Origin: Calonectria ilicicola
Lineage: Eukaryota; Ascomycota; Sordariomycetes; Hypocreales; Nectriaceae
Reading direction: 5' to 3'
Length of the DNA: 64,000 bases
Assembly: GCA_020809705.1 (NCBI GenBank)
Contig: CP085829.1
Span: 2,294,001-2,358,000 of the forward strand
The position numbers and the translations under genes are program-made. Positions 46,914-57,546 of this stretch are shown in pieces (positions within the stretch are counted from its first letter, which is position 1; each line of letters starts with the position of its first letter). The notes below the pieces were generated by a model that was not told where the DNA came from, did no database searches, and was given only the letters and a program-made list of their open reading frames with translations.

Positions 46914-48819
46914 TTATCCCTTGTAGGGAGAGGGGCCGACCATCAGCTCGGGCTTGACGAGGGTGTCAAACTCCTCAGAGGTCAGGGCATTGAGCTCCAT
47001 AGCGCTCTCCTTGAGCGTGGTGCCCTTCTTGTGGGCGTTCTTGGCGACCTTGCTGGCCATGTCGTAACCGATCTTGGGGTTGAGGCAGGTAACAAGCATC
47101 AGACTGTGAAGACGATGGTTAGTGATTTATACTTCTAAATATATACATATATATCTATATGTAATAGGGGAGGTGGTGACACTTACGACTCCTTCATGAT
47201 GCTGGAAATCTTCTCCTCGTTGGCCTGAAGACCAGCAACCAGGTTCTTCTCAAAGGAGCGCATGCCGTCGGCGAGCAGGCGGCTGCTGTGGAGGAGGTTG
47301 CGGATGACGAGGGGCTTGTAAACGTTGAGCTCGAACTGGCCGTTCATGCCGCCAATGGTGGTGGCAACGTGGTTACCCATGACCTGGGCGCACACCATGG
47401 TGAGGGCCTCGCACTGGGTAGGGTTGACCTTGCCGGGCATGATGCTGGAGCCGGGCTCGTTCTCGGGGAGGTTGAGCTCACCGAGACCGCATCGGGGACC
47501 GCTGCCGAGGTAGCGAATGTCCTGGGCAATCTTGGTGAGGGAGGTGGCAAGGGTGTTGAGGGAGCCGTGAGCCTGGACAATGGCGTCGTGGGCAGCAAGA
47601 GCCTCGAACTTGTTGGGGGCGGTCTTGAACTCGGTGCCGGTCATGTTGGTCACCTCCTCAGCAATGGCCTCGGCGAAGCCCTCAAAGGTGTTGATACCGG
47701 TACCGACGGCGGTACCACCCTGGGCGAGGAGGCGGAGGTCGGGGAGGGAGCTCTCGACACGCTTGATGCCGAAGTCAAGCTGGGCGACGTAACCGGAGAA
47801 CTCCTGGGCGAGGGTGAGGGGGGTGGCGTCCTGGAGGTGAGTGCGGCCAATCTTGATGATCTTCTTGGCCTCGAAGTCGTCAACCTTGGCCTGGAGGGCT
47901 GCGCGGAGAGAGCGCAGGGCGGGGAGGAGCTCTCCCTCAAGGTCGAGGACAGCGGCGATGTGCATGACAGTGGGGAAGGTGTCGTTGGACGAGGCGCTGC
48001 GGTTGACATGGTCGTTGGGGTGGACGGGCTTCTTGGAGCCCTTGACGCCGCCGAGGATCTCAATGGCACGGTTGGAGATGACCTCGTTGGCGTTCATGTT
48101 GGACTGGGTGCCAGAGCCGGTCTGCCAGACGACGAGGGGGAAGTGGTCGAGGAGCTTGCCATCGGCCACCTCCTTGGCAGCTTGCTGGATAGCCTCACCC
48201 ACCTTGGGGTCTGTTTAAAAAAAGAGCACGAGTTAGCTTCATTCATCTTTTCTTTCTTTATTTCTTTCTTCTTTTTTAAAATCCCATGCAATTGAGTTGA
48301 TTCCCAGCAGTTGGCGCATTCAGAATCATAGCTCATACATCCGGGCCGGGCCGGGCCGGATAGCAGGTTCCTCCTCAACATTGCCATTTTTTTTCCTCAA
48401 TGAAAAGAGAGAGAAAGGGAGGGTCAGAGAGAGAGAGGTGACTTGGACTTACCGAGGCCATATCGCATGTTAACAGTGGCGGCAGCACCCTTGAGAATAC
48501 CAAAGGCCTTGATGATAGGCGGGGGCATGCGGTCCTGGGGCTGGTTGATCTTGAAGTTCTCGAGGGAGCGCTCAGTCTGGGCGCCCCAGTAGCGGTCGGC
48601 TGGGACCTGGATCTCGCCAAAGGCGTCGCTCTCGGTGCGTGTCTCAGACATTCTCACGGCGGTGCTGTGGATGGCTCTGGCAAGTCGCAGGCCGGCGACA
48701 TTTGAGGCCTGAAGACGCTGCTGCGGGGAAGCAGCCTGGCATGTGAGTCTGCTGGCTGCCCTCGGCACCGACCTGGCGAGACCCGAGGTCGCAGCGCGTC
48801 CGGCAACGGTTCGAAGCAT
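46914..48819 (-). CDS. FUM1: fumarate hydratase (class II fumarase)
   Basis: Minus-strand exons 48819..48453, 48210..47187 and 47103..46914 give 526 residues. The enzyme interconverts fumarate and malate in the TCA cycle. The first 56 residues are rich in Arg, Ala and Ser without acid ([20 protein letters not shown] start), a clear mitochondrial presequence. The class II core follows: [42 protein letters not shown] and the signature [16 protein letters not shown]. Residue 57 is a Met in good context (AGAATGTCT) at the likely mature start, so a cytosolic form could be made by internal initiation. The C-terminal domain is complete ([18 protein letters not shown]). A full-length open frame on the opposite strand is a codon-bias shadow. 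Confidence 0.96.
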
Positions 48820-50268
48820 GGCGGGCGAGTGAGAGCTAAAGTTCTAAGCCACGGAGAGAAGCGCGAAGTGGTTGTGACGGAAAGGGGAAGTGTAGAGTAT
48901 AGAGTATAGAGTATAGCAAGGGGCCAATTGAGCTGTGAGCTATATCAATTGACGACCGGAGATGTTGACGACGACTTGCCCCGAAAATCGGTATTCACTA
49001 CGGGGAAAGATTCAATTGCGCCCCAGTGAGTATTTATCGTTTTTTTTTTGTTCTCAGGCAAGGTACAGCGCTGCGCTACGTATCTCCGGCCCCTTCCGGG
49101 TATTTTTCGGTTTAGCTACATACAGTTTGTGACAGGTGACGGGTGACGGGGCAAGGGGACATTGTTGACCAAGGCACTCGCTGCCCATGGGGGACCATCT
49201 CCGATACGTTCCGATCGATCCAAGCAGCACGGCACTTAATCGAGGGAACGACAAGGAACTGACTGTCCAGATCTGACTGAGCAAGGAGAATAACAACAAA
49301 ATCCATTTGCGAACCAGCCTGTTTTTTATTTTATTATTTTTTTATCTTTTATATACGGTATTATTCTTGGCTGCTGGGATTTCATTTCTGGAAGACCTGC
49401 TCTGCTGTGTATCTGTCCACTGTGAAGCTCTGCTGTGTTGCTTTATTTCTTTCTTTTCCATTACATCCGAGTTCGATTCTTGACCTCGCCTGCCACTCGC
49501 CCGGGCGCACACCGCGGCAATAAATGTCCGATGTGCGGCGGACGTCACACACACGCACACACACACGGATCGGCTGGTCGGTCGGTAGCTGTTCCAGCTC
49601 GGGATGAAGGAATACCCGCGTGTCTCGACGAATAATAAAAAATTTGGCCAATCCCGCGCTAGCGAGACCTACCTTTTCGGGATGCGAATATTCGCGCCAT
49701 TGGTCATGTTTGAAAGTAGCAAAGTCAATATCACCGCCAATCGCTCTCGTGACACGCTTTTTTTCTTCTTCTTCTGTTCTTTCCTTTTTTTTTTCTATTC
49801 CCTCCCTTGTGCATAGTCGTCTTTCGGCATAATGCTCGAAGTTCATTATATCTGCTGGGTGCGATTAGCCGTTGGCTACTGGGGAGGCTAATTACGCCCG
49901 CTAGTTAGGCCCGACGGACTGGGCCTATGACAACATGTATTTGTAAAAGGCAGCTCACAGCAGCTGGTCTGGCTGGGCTCATAACGGCTATCTACAATTG
50001 TATTTTACAATAGCCTTTACAATAGCCCCCTGCTGCCCATCCTACTATTCCCTGGAATGGTTTTATTTGACCTGAAGCAAGAGTTATGGGTTCGACTAAT
50101 GGAGAATTTGAGAATTATCAATGTGGTATGATGTTCCGTGATACGTATCACGACGAATTCCACATATAGGTCCCAAGGAGCATTTGACCACGGAATTCCA
50201 CGCTTTGCATCATCCTCCACCCAAACGTGTTTAGAATCCCCAAGATTCGCATCCTCAGTCCGGTAGAT
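48820..50268. other. fumarase upstream region and intergenic DNA
   Basis: Holds a triple 7-base repeat (AGAGTAT) near 48893-48915, T-rich runs and a CA repeat near 49547-49567. No convincing gene. Confidence 0.65.
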
Positions 50269-50499
50269 TCATCGCCGCCACGCAAGTCCGGGATTACCGG
50301 AATGACCGTACATGCAGTATGCTGTGATGGCCTCTTCGGCCTCTTGCGCATGTAGGGGCCGGAACTGGAGCCGCCCCGTCTCCTCACTGTACCGGAAGCC
50401 AGCTCTTACACCTCGGAATCTGGCATGACAATAACGAAAGACGACGGTGTACTCGACCAGCTTATCGAAGACAGACGACTCAAAGTGAGGGTGGGCCAT
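50269..50499 (-). CDS. small hypothetical protein or exon
   Basis: 76 residues starting MAHPHFESSVFDKLVEYTVV, rich in aromatic residues and Arg (RYCHARFRGVRAGFRY). No family recognised. It could be the last exon of a longer gene starting near 51064, but no convincing splice chain joins them. It lies in the second accessory island. Confidence 0.25.
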   Translation of the reverse strand: MAHPHFESSVFDKLVEYTVVFRYCHARFRGVRAGFRYSEETGRLQFRPLHAQEAEEAITAYCMYGHSGNPGLAWRR

Positions 50500-50750
50500 G
50501 GATCTTTGCCTTCATCGACTTCCTAGACTGTGGATGCAGAGGCGTCGGGGTCAGGGGAACATTGGACTGATATGAATGGCGGATCGGACACATTCTAGCC
50601 TCTAAGGTAAACGCACCTAGTGGTGGTTGGGCGCCCAATCGCTGTAAGCACAGATAGTGTCGAGTTCAGGGCTGACACGTTCTATGAGTATTGAGACTTG
50701 AGGCGCTAACTGGTGCGGCGAGTGGTCACCAGCAACAAAAGGGTCCAGGG

Positions 50751-51064
50751 TCACCATACAACGAGAGTATGGATCCATCTCCTGATGATGTAGTCAACCG
50801 TTTTACATGCCAACCTGAGGTCCATTGTCCTGAGGGTCCCTGTAGTCAAACATTAGCTCTACCAGCAAGTGCAAACCAGCACATACCATGATTCTCATTT
50901 GATTTCTCGTGTCCCCTTCGTCTCATAGGCTTAGGTAGAAACACCATCAGGCGTCCAAAAAGCGGTTGCTTCAAACCCTCTATCATCACATCGAGAGGCA
51001 GAATGTTCAACAAAATTTGGAGAGCATCAACAGCTGGAATGCTTGTGGGCGTGTCGAGATCCAT
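50751..51064 (-). CDS. small hypothetical protein, two exons
   Basis: Exons 51064..50887 and 50839..50751 would give 88 residues, starting MDLDTPTSIPAVDALQILLN. The 47-base intron has a GTATGT donor and a TTTGACTACAG branch/acceptor, which is the main support. A Leu-rich helix-like segment (LQILLNILPLDVMIEGL) is followed by a basic stretch (KPMRRRGHEK). No family recognised. It starts about 40 bases from an AT-rich repeat core and may be a fragment. Confidence 0.3.
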
Positions 51065-51100
51065 GATGTGTCCTTGTTGTGAGGGCGGGATGACTGCTAA

Positions 51101-51255
51101 AAAAAAGAAATAAATAAATAAATAAATAATTATAAAATTTATTTAGATTATTTATTTATTTATTTGTTTTATTTATATTCTATTTCTTTACTAGGCGGCC
51201 GAGGAACAGCCGGGAAAATAGAGAGGAGCAAACTTTCAAGGGTTTGTATTTATTC
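51101..51255. repeat. AT-cored repeat, copy C (right half)
   Basis: A core of AAATAAATA and TTTATTTATT runs (51101-51190) is followed by a right arm (51191-51255) starting CTAGGCGGCCGAGG and ending ACTTTCAAGGGTTTGTATT. The right arm is an inverted copy of the left arm of copy D (53203-53276), about 2 kb away. Confidence 0.55.
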
Positions 51256-51463
51256 TGCGCCTGCATCCGGTATGCTCTCGCCCGACTCTTCTTCCTGCTT
51301 TTATTCCACAACCCTTTCAAAAAGAAATCACCAACCTCTATCCCTCACTTCCCATACATGCAGAAGCTTGAAAGATTTGCTTTTTTGAAGTTTACTGGCC
51401 CCCGTTGTGTCGTGAGGAGCTCAGGACTAGGCGCATAGGGCGCAATCCTAGGGCAACACCACA

Positions 51464-53084
51464 CCTAACGATGACCCCGATCCCGAGGTGTTCGGTTGGG
51501 AAGGCTTAACTTAGGACCAAGAACCTCACCCCGACGGTGATTATGATCTGGATGGCGACAATGAGCGCCCCGAGGTCAATGACAGGAGTGAGACTTTCCC
51601 CGAAGAGTCCCCCTTCAGTAATTTCTGTTTTATTTTCCTCATCTTCTTCGAACTACTGAAATCCAGCGCCTGGTCCGATACGTACATCCGTTTCGGTTTA
51701 TCAACATCCATTATCAAGCCGATGTGACCGCCAACAGGGTGTTTGATATTAATGAACAAATGTTGGATGTTTTCAGGCTCTGGGAACTTTACTTGGCACT
51801 CACGACTAAGCATCCCGACGTGGATGCGAAACATGACTGATCCTCCTGCCTCATTCGATGCCTGGAACTAGTCTAACCTAACCCCGGGGTGCTGGCGGGG
51901 CTGTACCTCCGTCAATGAGATTATTCGCACTCTGTTTGTTGAACGACATCAGAACGGTGATGCTACCAAGCTATCATCACCGGCCGTCGAACTACCAGTT
52001 CGTTGGGTTCCCATACTCACACGCTAAACTCTGGGTGAGGACAGACAAGACATTCCAAACGACTCCACTCACGCCTCCCTCGTGTTATTGGTTCCCCGAT
52101 CAGAAAGATTGGCTAGCATCCATTTGCGGGCACGCGATGGAAGTATGCCCAATTTTCAATGATATCAATGGCATGGCTGAGAAGGTCCCATCTAGAAGAG
52201 ACCTGGTTTCTGATAACACCACGACGGAAACTTCAATCCATGTATTGGCGCTGTTACTCTGAGAGGATCTTCCTAGTTTTGGAAGAAAAAATCTGAGGCG
52301 TTACTTGGAAAAGTTCAACAAGCGCTTGAAGTTGGTACAAGAATCTGGTACCATTGATCGTTGTTATCTCGACGAAGAGGAATTGCTGCTGAAATGGGAC
52401 GGAATGGAGCCATACGTGGTTTCCCTTGCTAATCAGGGCAAACATGGCGCCATCATTGGTCCTGCGATTCACAGGGAACTATCGCCCACGCCTGGCCTCG
52501 ACGAGAATGAGAACATACCCCCGCCAATTGTTCCAAGCTATTTGGATAAGAACCCATCCACCATTATCCAATTCTTGAGCGACGAGGAAAAGAAAGGAGT
52601 GAAGGACCGGCAAGCAGAAACCCCATTGCGATCGACTGCCTGGGAAACTGTTTATAGCATGATCCACGCGCGTCTTTGGGCCTCCAGGGATGATCTGGTC
52701 ACAGCCGTCCGGGAAGCAAAACACGAAACGAAGGGAGCCATTACAAAGCTACAGCAAATGGCTTCAGAATCCTATGAATTCCTGAGTCAAGTTGCAGCTC
52801 GAGAGGCTTTGTGCTCTCTTTCGGGAACCATCCTTGCTTTAGCGGGTATTTATTCTCGTGCTACAATGGATGAAGTGGATCTCACGAAGCCACTTAACCC
52901 TGAAGATGCTCGTCAAATCCAGAATGTGGGAGGCAAAGACATCCTGCATCTGATCCAGATTCTCATTCCGTTTTCTAACCCGAGTCTACCTACGGATACG
53001 GTCCCCAATTACTGGCTAGTGGTACGCCCTTTGCTTCAGGAGATCATGAAGCGCAAGTTTATCCATGCACAAGCCAAAAGGTGA
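51464..53084 (+). pseudogene. decayed gene of unknown family between inverted repeat arms
   Basis: Coding-like stretches in changing frames with stops between them: an acidic part from 51464 (PNDDPDPEVFGWEGL, then TAG at 51512, then HPDGDYDLDGDNERPEV), a second frame near 51660-51837 (VHPFRFINIHYQADVTANRV), and the last and longest part 52263-53084, open for about 273 codons (helical, for example ITKLQQMASESYEFLSQVAA). The last part is in the same frame as an open stretch at 51915-52259, with one TGA between. I do not recognise the family. The final stretch could still be a live gene starting at the ATG near 52404. The segment is bracketed by facing arms of copies C and D. Confidence 0.45.
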
Positions 53085-53202
53085 CGATCTGTTGGACATC
53101 ATTAAGAGAGGGAAACAGGATTGAACAAGAGCTGTTGTGGTTCGTGCAGACCGATAGGATCGGTTGGTCATGGTCACGTGTGTCTGTCTTCAGCCTATTC
53201 GA

Positions 53203-53430
53203 GCACAATAAATACAACTCTTGAAAGATTGTCCCCTCTCTACTTTTTCCTGCTATTTCTTAACTGCTTGGCAAGAAAAAAATAAATAAATAAATTAGAT
53301 ACAATTTTATTTTATTTATTATTATTTATTTATTTCTAGGTATTGACTTGATATTTTGAGCAGTTAAGTTCTGTGATGACGCCTCATTGGAAAATGTCAC
53401 TGAGGCCCCGGGAGGGGGGGTATTGTACAT
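53203..53430. repeat. AT-cored inverted repeat, copy D
   Basis: Left arm 53203-53276 (CACAATAAATACAACTCTTG, then AAAGATTGTCCCC, then CTACTTTTTCCTGC), AT-rich core 53277-53336, right arm 53337 to about 53430 (starting CTAGG, ending near GTATTGTACAT). The left arm mirrors the right arms of copies B and C. The right arm is less conserved. It ends where the esterase open frame begins. Confidence 0.55.
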
Positions 53431-54558
53431 ATGACCGGTAAATTAAATTCCACCACTCAGACTCGAGTACCTTGTATAAAGACGATCGAAGGTCAATACG
53501 ATTTCGGGTTTTCCCCCACGACATCTATAAAAACTATTTGCGACATGCCCTTTCCTGACACTGAACTCGAGGCCCTGGCCTTCCAAACTGCACCGCCATT
53601 GGACCCGGCCTGTTTGGAGTGGGAAAAGGAACTAAAACTCCTCGGACCGCCACGGCAGTTTAGTTCGGACCTTGAGAGGCAGCCTGTTTACGCCCAGGAA
53701 TGTCGTGACCGCAATGAAAAACTGATGATTCCTGGAGCCAGGGATCATCACTTATCCCAGGGACTTACGAAGAAGGAATTTACTATTTCGTCCTCAAAGG
53801 ATGGATTTGCAATCCCGGTCCTCCAATTGGATTTGGTCGAATACCAGGATGAGGAACCCGAGATAGTGATCATTTATTATCACGGCGGCGGCCTAAAGGT
53901 TGGCGAAGCCGATAGCGAGGAGCTTTCGTGTCGCCGTCTTGTCAAGTCGGGCGTCGGCCGTGTGCGGTTGTATTCAGTCGGTTATCGGCTCATGCCAGAA
54001 TGGCCAGCCGCTATTTGTCTGTCTGACTCTCTGGATGGTTTCAGAACACTGAAAAATCAGACCTCAAAGAATATTTTGGCGGGAAGTTCTAGTGGCGGCC
54101 AACTGGCGACCGCAGTGTCGCAAATGGTGCCGAAGGGCTCCATTCATGGTGTCCTCCTGCGGTGTCCAGTTACAGCTGACAGGCCAAGTGGTATTGAGAA
54201 CATACCCGAGAGACTCAGACCGTATCACACGAGTGTATCACCCTCATTTACCACCTTTCTCATTAAATACCTGGAAAGAAACGTACCCAGAGATGGTCTT
54301 GAGAGGCTGCCTCTGGAAGCTTCAAAGGACGAACTACAGGGACTCCCACGAACTTGGATTCAACTGGCAACAAATGACACAATATACTCCGACGGACTCT
54401 GTTATGCGATGGTTTTAAGAGACGCTGGAGTGGAGGTTCAGGTGGCGCTGGAAAAAGGATGGCCTCACACATTTTGGCTAAAGGCTCCTCACCTGCCCCA
54501 GGCGCTGGAGGCTGAAATGAAGATGGTAGAGGGACTGAAATGGATTCTGGAAGGGTGA
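53431..54558 (+). CDS. alpha/beta-hydrolase fold-3 (HSL-family) esterase/lipase
   Basis: One exon. The longest frame is 375 residues, but the first 38 overlap the end of a repeat and a TATAAAA-like box lies at about 53526, so the ATG at 53545 (MPFPDTELEAL, 337 residues) is a good alternative start. The hormone-sensitive-lipase family is shown by the oxyanion motif YYHGGG, the nucleophile elbow GSSSGG, an acid in TNDTIYSDG and the catalytic His in GWPHTF, in the usual order. It should hydrolyse a small ester; the substrate is unknown. No signal peptide is visible, so it is probably cytosolic. It lies in the second accessory island; such esterases often serve in secondary metabolism or detoxification (inference). 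Confidence 0.85.
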   Translation: MTGKLNSTTQTRVPCIKTIEGQYDFGFSPTTSIKTICDMPFPDTELEALAFQTAPPLDPACLEWEKELKLLGPPRQFSSDLERQPVYAQECRDRNEKLMIPGARDHHLSQGLTKKEFTISSSKDGFAIPVLQLDLVEYQDEEPEIVIIYYHGGGLKVGEADSEELSCRRLVKSGVGRVRLYSVGYRLMPEWPAAICLSDSLDGFRTLKNQTSKNILAGSSSGGQLATAVSQMVPKGSIHGVLLRCPVTADRPSGIENIPERLRPYHTSVSPSFTTFLIKYLERNVPRDGLERLPLEASKDELQGLPRTWIQLATNDTIYSDGLCYAMVLRDAGVEVQVALEKGWPHTFWLKAPHLPQALEAEMKMVEGLKWILEG

Positions 54559-54712
54559 GGGTTATGAATAAAGGCAAAATTAATTGATTTGAATTTGCTA
54601 TCTGCTGAATGACCTTTCTCTCATTCTCAGCCACACCCAAATAGCGACCTCAAACAGTCGAATGATTTCTCCCCTAAAACCGAGTACTCGCGTTCACTAC
54701 TTGAACAATTTA

Positions 54713-56117
54713 CTACCACGAGTCGGCAGCACCCAAGCTTGAAACATTCGGATCAGACCCATCGAAATCGCCCCAGACGACTGTGTTCTTGTGGATGGGG
54801 CAGGTGCGAGGAGGGATATATGGGTTGGAAACCCAGTGAGTTGCACCTGATGGATCGGTCCATTTAGGAGACTTTCGGGAAAAGTCCCCTTTCTCCTTCG
54901 CGCCAGCCCGTTTGGTTGCTGGAGTCATGACGGGCTGTCCTCCATAGCTGGATCCAAACCAACCTTTGGGGGTAAAGCCCCAAGTTGAAGCCTGTGTGGC
55001 TTTGTTTTTTCCACGAGTTGTCTGACTCTCATAGACATGGTCCTCGAAAGGCTCATCAACCCAATCGCCAGGCATAACCCGAGTCTTTGTATCCACAAAT
55101 GGGTCCTTCGAGCTGCTGCTCCGTCCGCCGGACATGACAATTGGAGTTCTGGTGCGAGAGGTAGGATACTTTGTGGCGATACCCCAGCCGTCGTCGCTCG
55201 TGGCCGGGGTCATGACAGGATATGCGAGTTTAGTCTTTCCGCCCCAAATACCCGTATCAACAGAAGCATCCTGGGTGTGGATGCGCTTTGGCTGTGGTTC
55301 AGGTTCATCCCAATAAGAAGGGCCAGTTTCTTCTGAGTTGTCTTGGTCAGCTGAAACAAAAGTCTCATGATCAGCCACCCCGCCTTGATCCATGTTGAAA
55401 TCAGCGAGGGCAGAGGAAATAACCTGGACCTCCTTGACCAATTTGTTTAGTTTATTTTGCAGAATGGCCTTGTTGTCCATGAATGCTTTGTTGTCGCGGG
55501 CACCGGACCTGGCGGTGCCTTTGTTGGAGTGGGATATCGCAACATGGGAATGGTCATCAATGCCCAGAGCCTCGTAAAGGGTGGGTTTGGTTTCATGAAA
55601 AATTTCCTGCGGATCCCCGACGAATTGGTTGGACAAGGAGCTCATGATTATTGTTATAATCTCTCGTTGATCCTTTGTAGATAGGGCTTCCCAAATTGAT
55701 CGAGGCACGCGGCGAGTGATGGCCTGAAGATCGGCGCAAAGCATCTCGGGCTGGTAGCCGTGGGTGCCCCAGTACCGGCCGTTAAAAGCATTAGCAGGAA
55801 ACTGGACAAGAAGATAGGCCTACAGAATGTTAGGATCCTTCTGACAATAGACATGAAGAGGTACGCACCTCTCCGCCGGGGGCGGGAACAATGACGTGGG
55901 CTTCGTCGGGATAGGAGTCATGCGCATCACTCTTGACAAAAACCATGTGCGAGGGTTGTTCCCGGATACGTGGAGGAGATTGAAGGATAGCCTTCAGAGC
56001 CATACCAACTCGACTATCGTTGCCAGCTCGTTTTTCGAGCGCTTCAAGAAGGTCAGGGTTGGAGCGGTACAAGTGCTCGTGAAGCTTGAGGGCAGGCTTC
56101 GAATGAACCGGAGGCAT
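54713..56117 (-). CDS. conserved-looking protein of unknown function
   Basis: Minus-strand exons 56117..55869 and 55819..54713 give 451 residues. Not recognised. The first 170 residues look folded: a helical start (SKPALKLHEHLYRSNPDLLE), then EAHVIVPAPGGE joined across the intron to AYLLVQFPANAFNGRYWG and GYQPEMLCADLQAITRRV. The rest is polar and low in hydrophobics, with Gly/Trp-rich segments (WGFTPKGWFGSSYGGQPVMT) and a repeated VMTPAT motif. The end contains TCPIHKN and VVWGDFDGSDP. The intron has a GTGCGT donor and a CTGTAG acceptor and keeps the frame. The spliced sequence at the junction is the best support for the model. Confidence 0.72.
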
Positions 56118-56926
56118 CTTGGCAAAATGCGAGTCTTGAGTATGGAAGTGGCAATGAAGGTCCTGTGAACGCTGTCAGGTTATACTGGGGACAGAGAGCA
56201 GTTGTATATGATTGGGGAGTCTTACAGCAGGGACTTGGAAGGAGTTGGTTGAAGGCTTGAGTATTCCGAGTGAAGAGATGGGCCCCAGCTGCTAGTCTTG
56301 AAGGGTTTAGGAAGCAAAGGAGGATGAGAGAAGAGAGGGAGTCGGCAAAGACATATATAGGATGCGCCGCGACAGAGCTGAATCACTGAAAATGAGAGAC
56401 TTAGGGATATAACACATGTTTAGGGTGCTCGCCTAGCATTTAGGTAATAATTGTGCGCCTCGCACGCCTACATGGTTTTGATCTTTTTGCTGGAGGCTTG
56501 TGCATTAGCTGGGTAGCTTGAGTGTGCAGGTGTAGCGATGACGGAGCATCAAACAAATCGCCAAAGGATAACGTTTGTCCTGTGTATGCATCCGGTATAA
56601 GCGGGGGGTTAGTGCTCGTGGCCGCCTAATGTATGCGCCATCCACTGAGCGTCCCGTTTGGAATCAATATGATTGCATCAAGTAGGACAGAGTGGACCGA
56701 ATAATGTGAACTGAATAACGGGAACCTTGTCCAAGATTTGACAGTACTCTCCTTCACTGAAGCTCCTAAATCTAGAAAGCGCTCCGGGATAACCTGCGAA
56801 AGATTCCTCCATGGACGATAAATATCTACTTGTGCAGAAACAAACCCAGCCCTCAACTCCTACGGCGATGCCTATTCTCATTGTATCGAGGTTCTTGAAT
56901 TTGGAAATTTTCTTCTGTCTTGACGC
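56118..56926. other. intergenic region
   Basis: Between two minus-strand genes. Contains the promoter of the unknown gene and the 3' flank of UBC13. Nothing else recognised. Confidence 0.7.
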
Positions 56927-57546
56927 TTATGGCTTCGCATATTTGCTGGTCCACTCCTTCGCAGTCGCAATGGCCGCCTGCTCGTCCTCCTTCCAGCTCT
57001 TGGCAACGTCGGCAGCGAGAGGGTCGTCGGGGTTCGGGGCACCGAGGAGGGCCTGGATCGAGAGGAGGATGGTTCGGATCTGGAGAGCGGGTGACCAGTT
57101 GTCTAGTTATCTCTGTTAGCAACTGACTGCGGCGGGTTGAACTGGGCTGTGCGGCATACTCTTGAGAACATCCAGGCAGATGCGGCCCAGCTTGTCCACG
57201 TTGGGGTGGAAGATCTTTGTGAGGAAGCGGATCTTGGGGGGAGTCATGGGGTAGTCCTCGGGGAGAAAGAGCTCGAGCTTAAAGATGCCACCTGGGAAGG
57301 TCAGCCATGGATAAATGCTCGGCCTGAGACGCTATGCGCACCTTCGTATGGCGACTGGGCAGGACCGTGAATCTCGACATCGAAATATCGCAGGTTGTCA
57401 TCGTGGGGGGTAGCGCTGATCCCGGGGACACTGCAAGCCAGAAGTCAGATATGATGCTCTGAGTCAAGACCGACAAGCAACACTTACGGCTCTTGGTGAA
57501 GCCTCTGGGTTTCCTTTTGGATGCGCTTCGGCAAGGAGTCGGCCAT
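56927..57546 (-). CDS. UBC13: ubiquitin-conjugating enzyme E2 N (Ubc13)
   Basis: Minus-strand exons 57546..57488, 57430..57342, 57291..57160 and 57102..56927 give 151 residues, the usual E2 core length. The segments [46 protein letters not shown] and ICLDVLK with the active-site Cys at residue 88 are diagnostic. The later part [26 protein letters not shown] and the end WTSKYAKP match Ubc13. With an Mms2-type partner this E2 builds Lys63-linked chains in post-replication DNA repair. The last intron has a TTGCTAAC branch point. The gene is divergent from MTC5, with 746 bases between starts. Confidence 0.95.

Noticed and set aside
47288..48295. 335-codon open frame on + opposite the fumarase gene
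   Set aside because: It mirrors the fumarase exon exactly and is made of low-complexity Gly/Val/Leu/Glu. This is the usual shadow of a strongly codon-biased gene.
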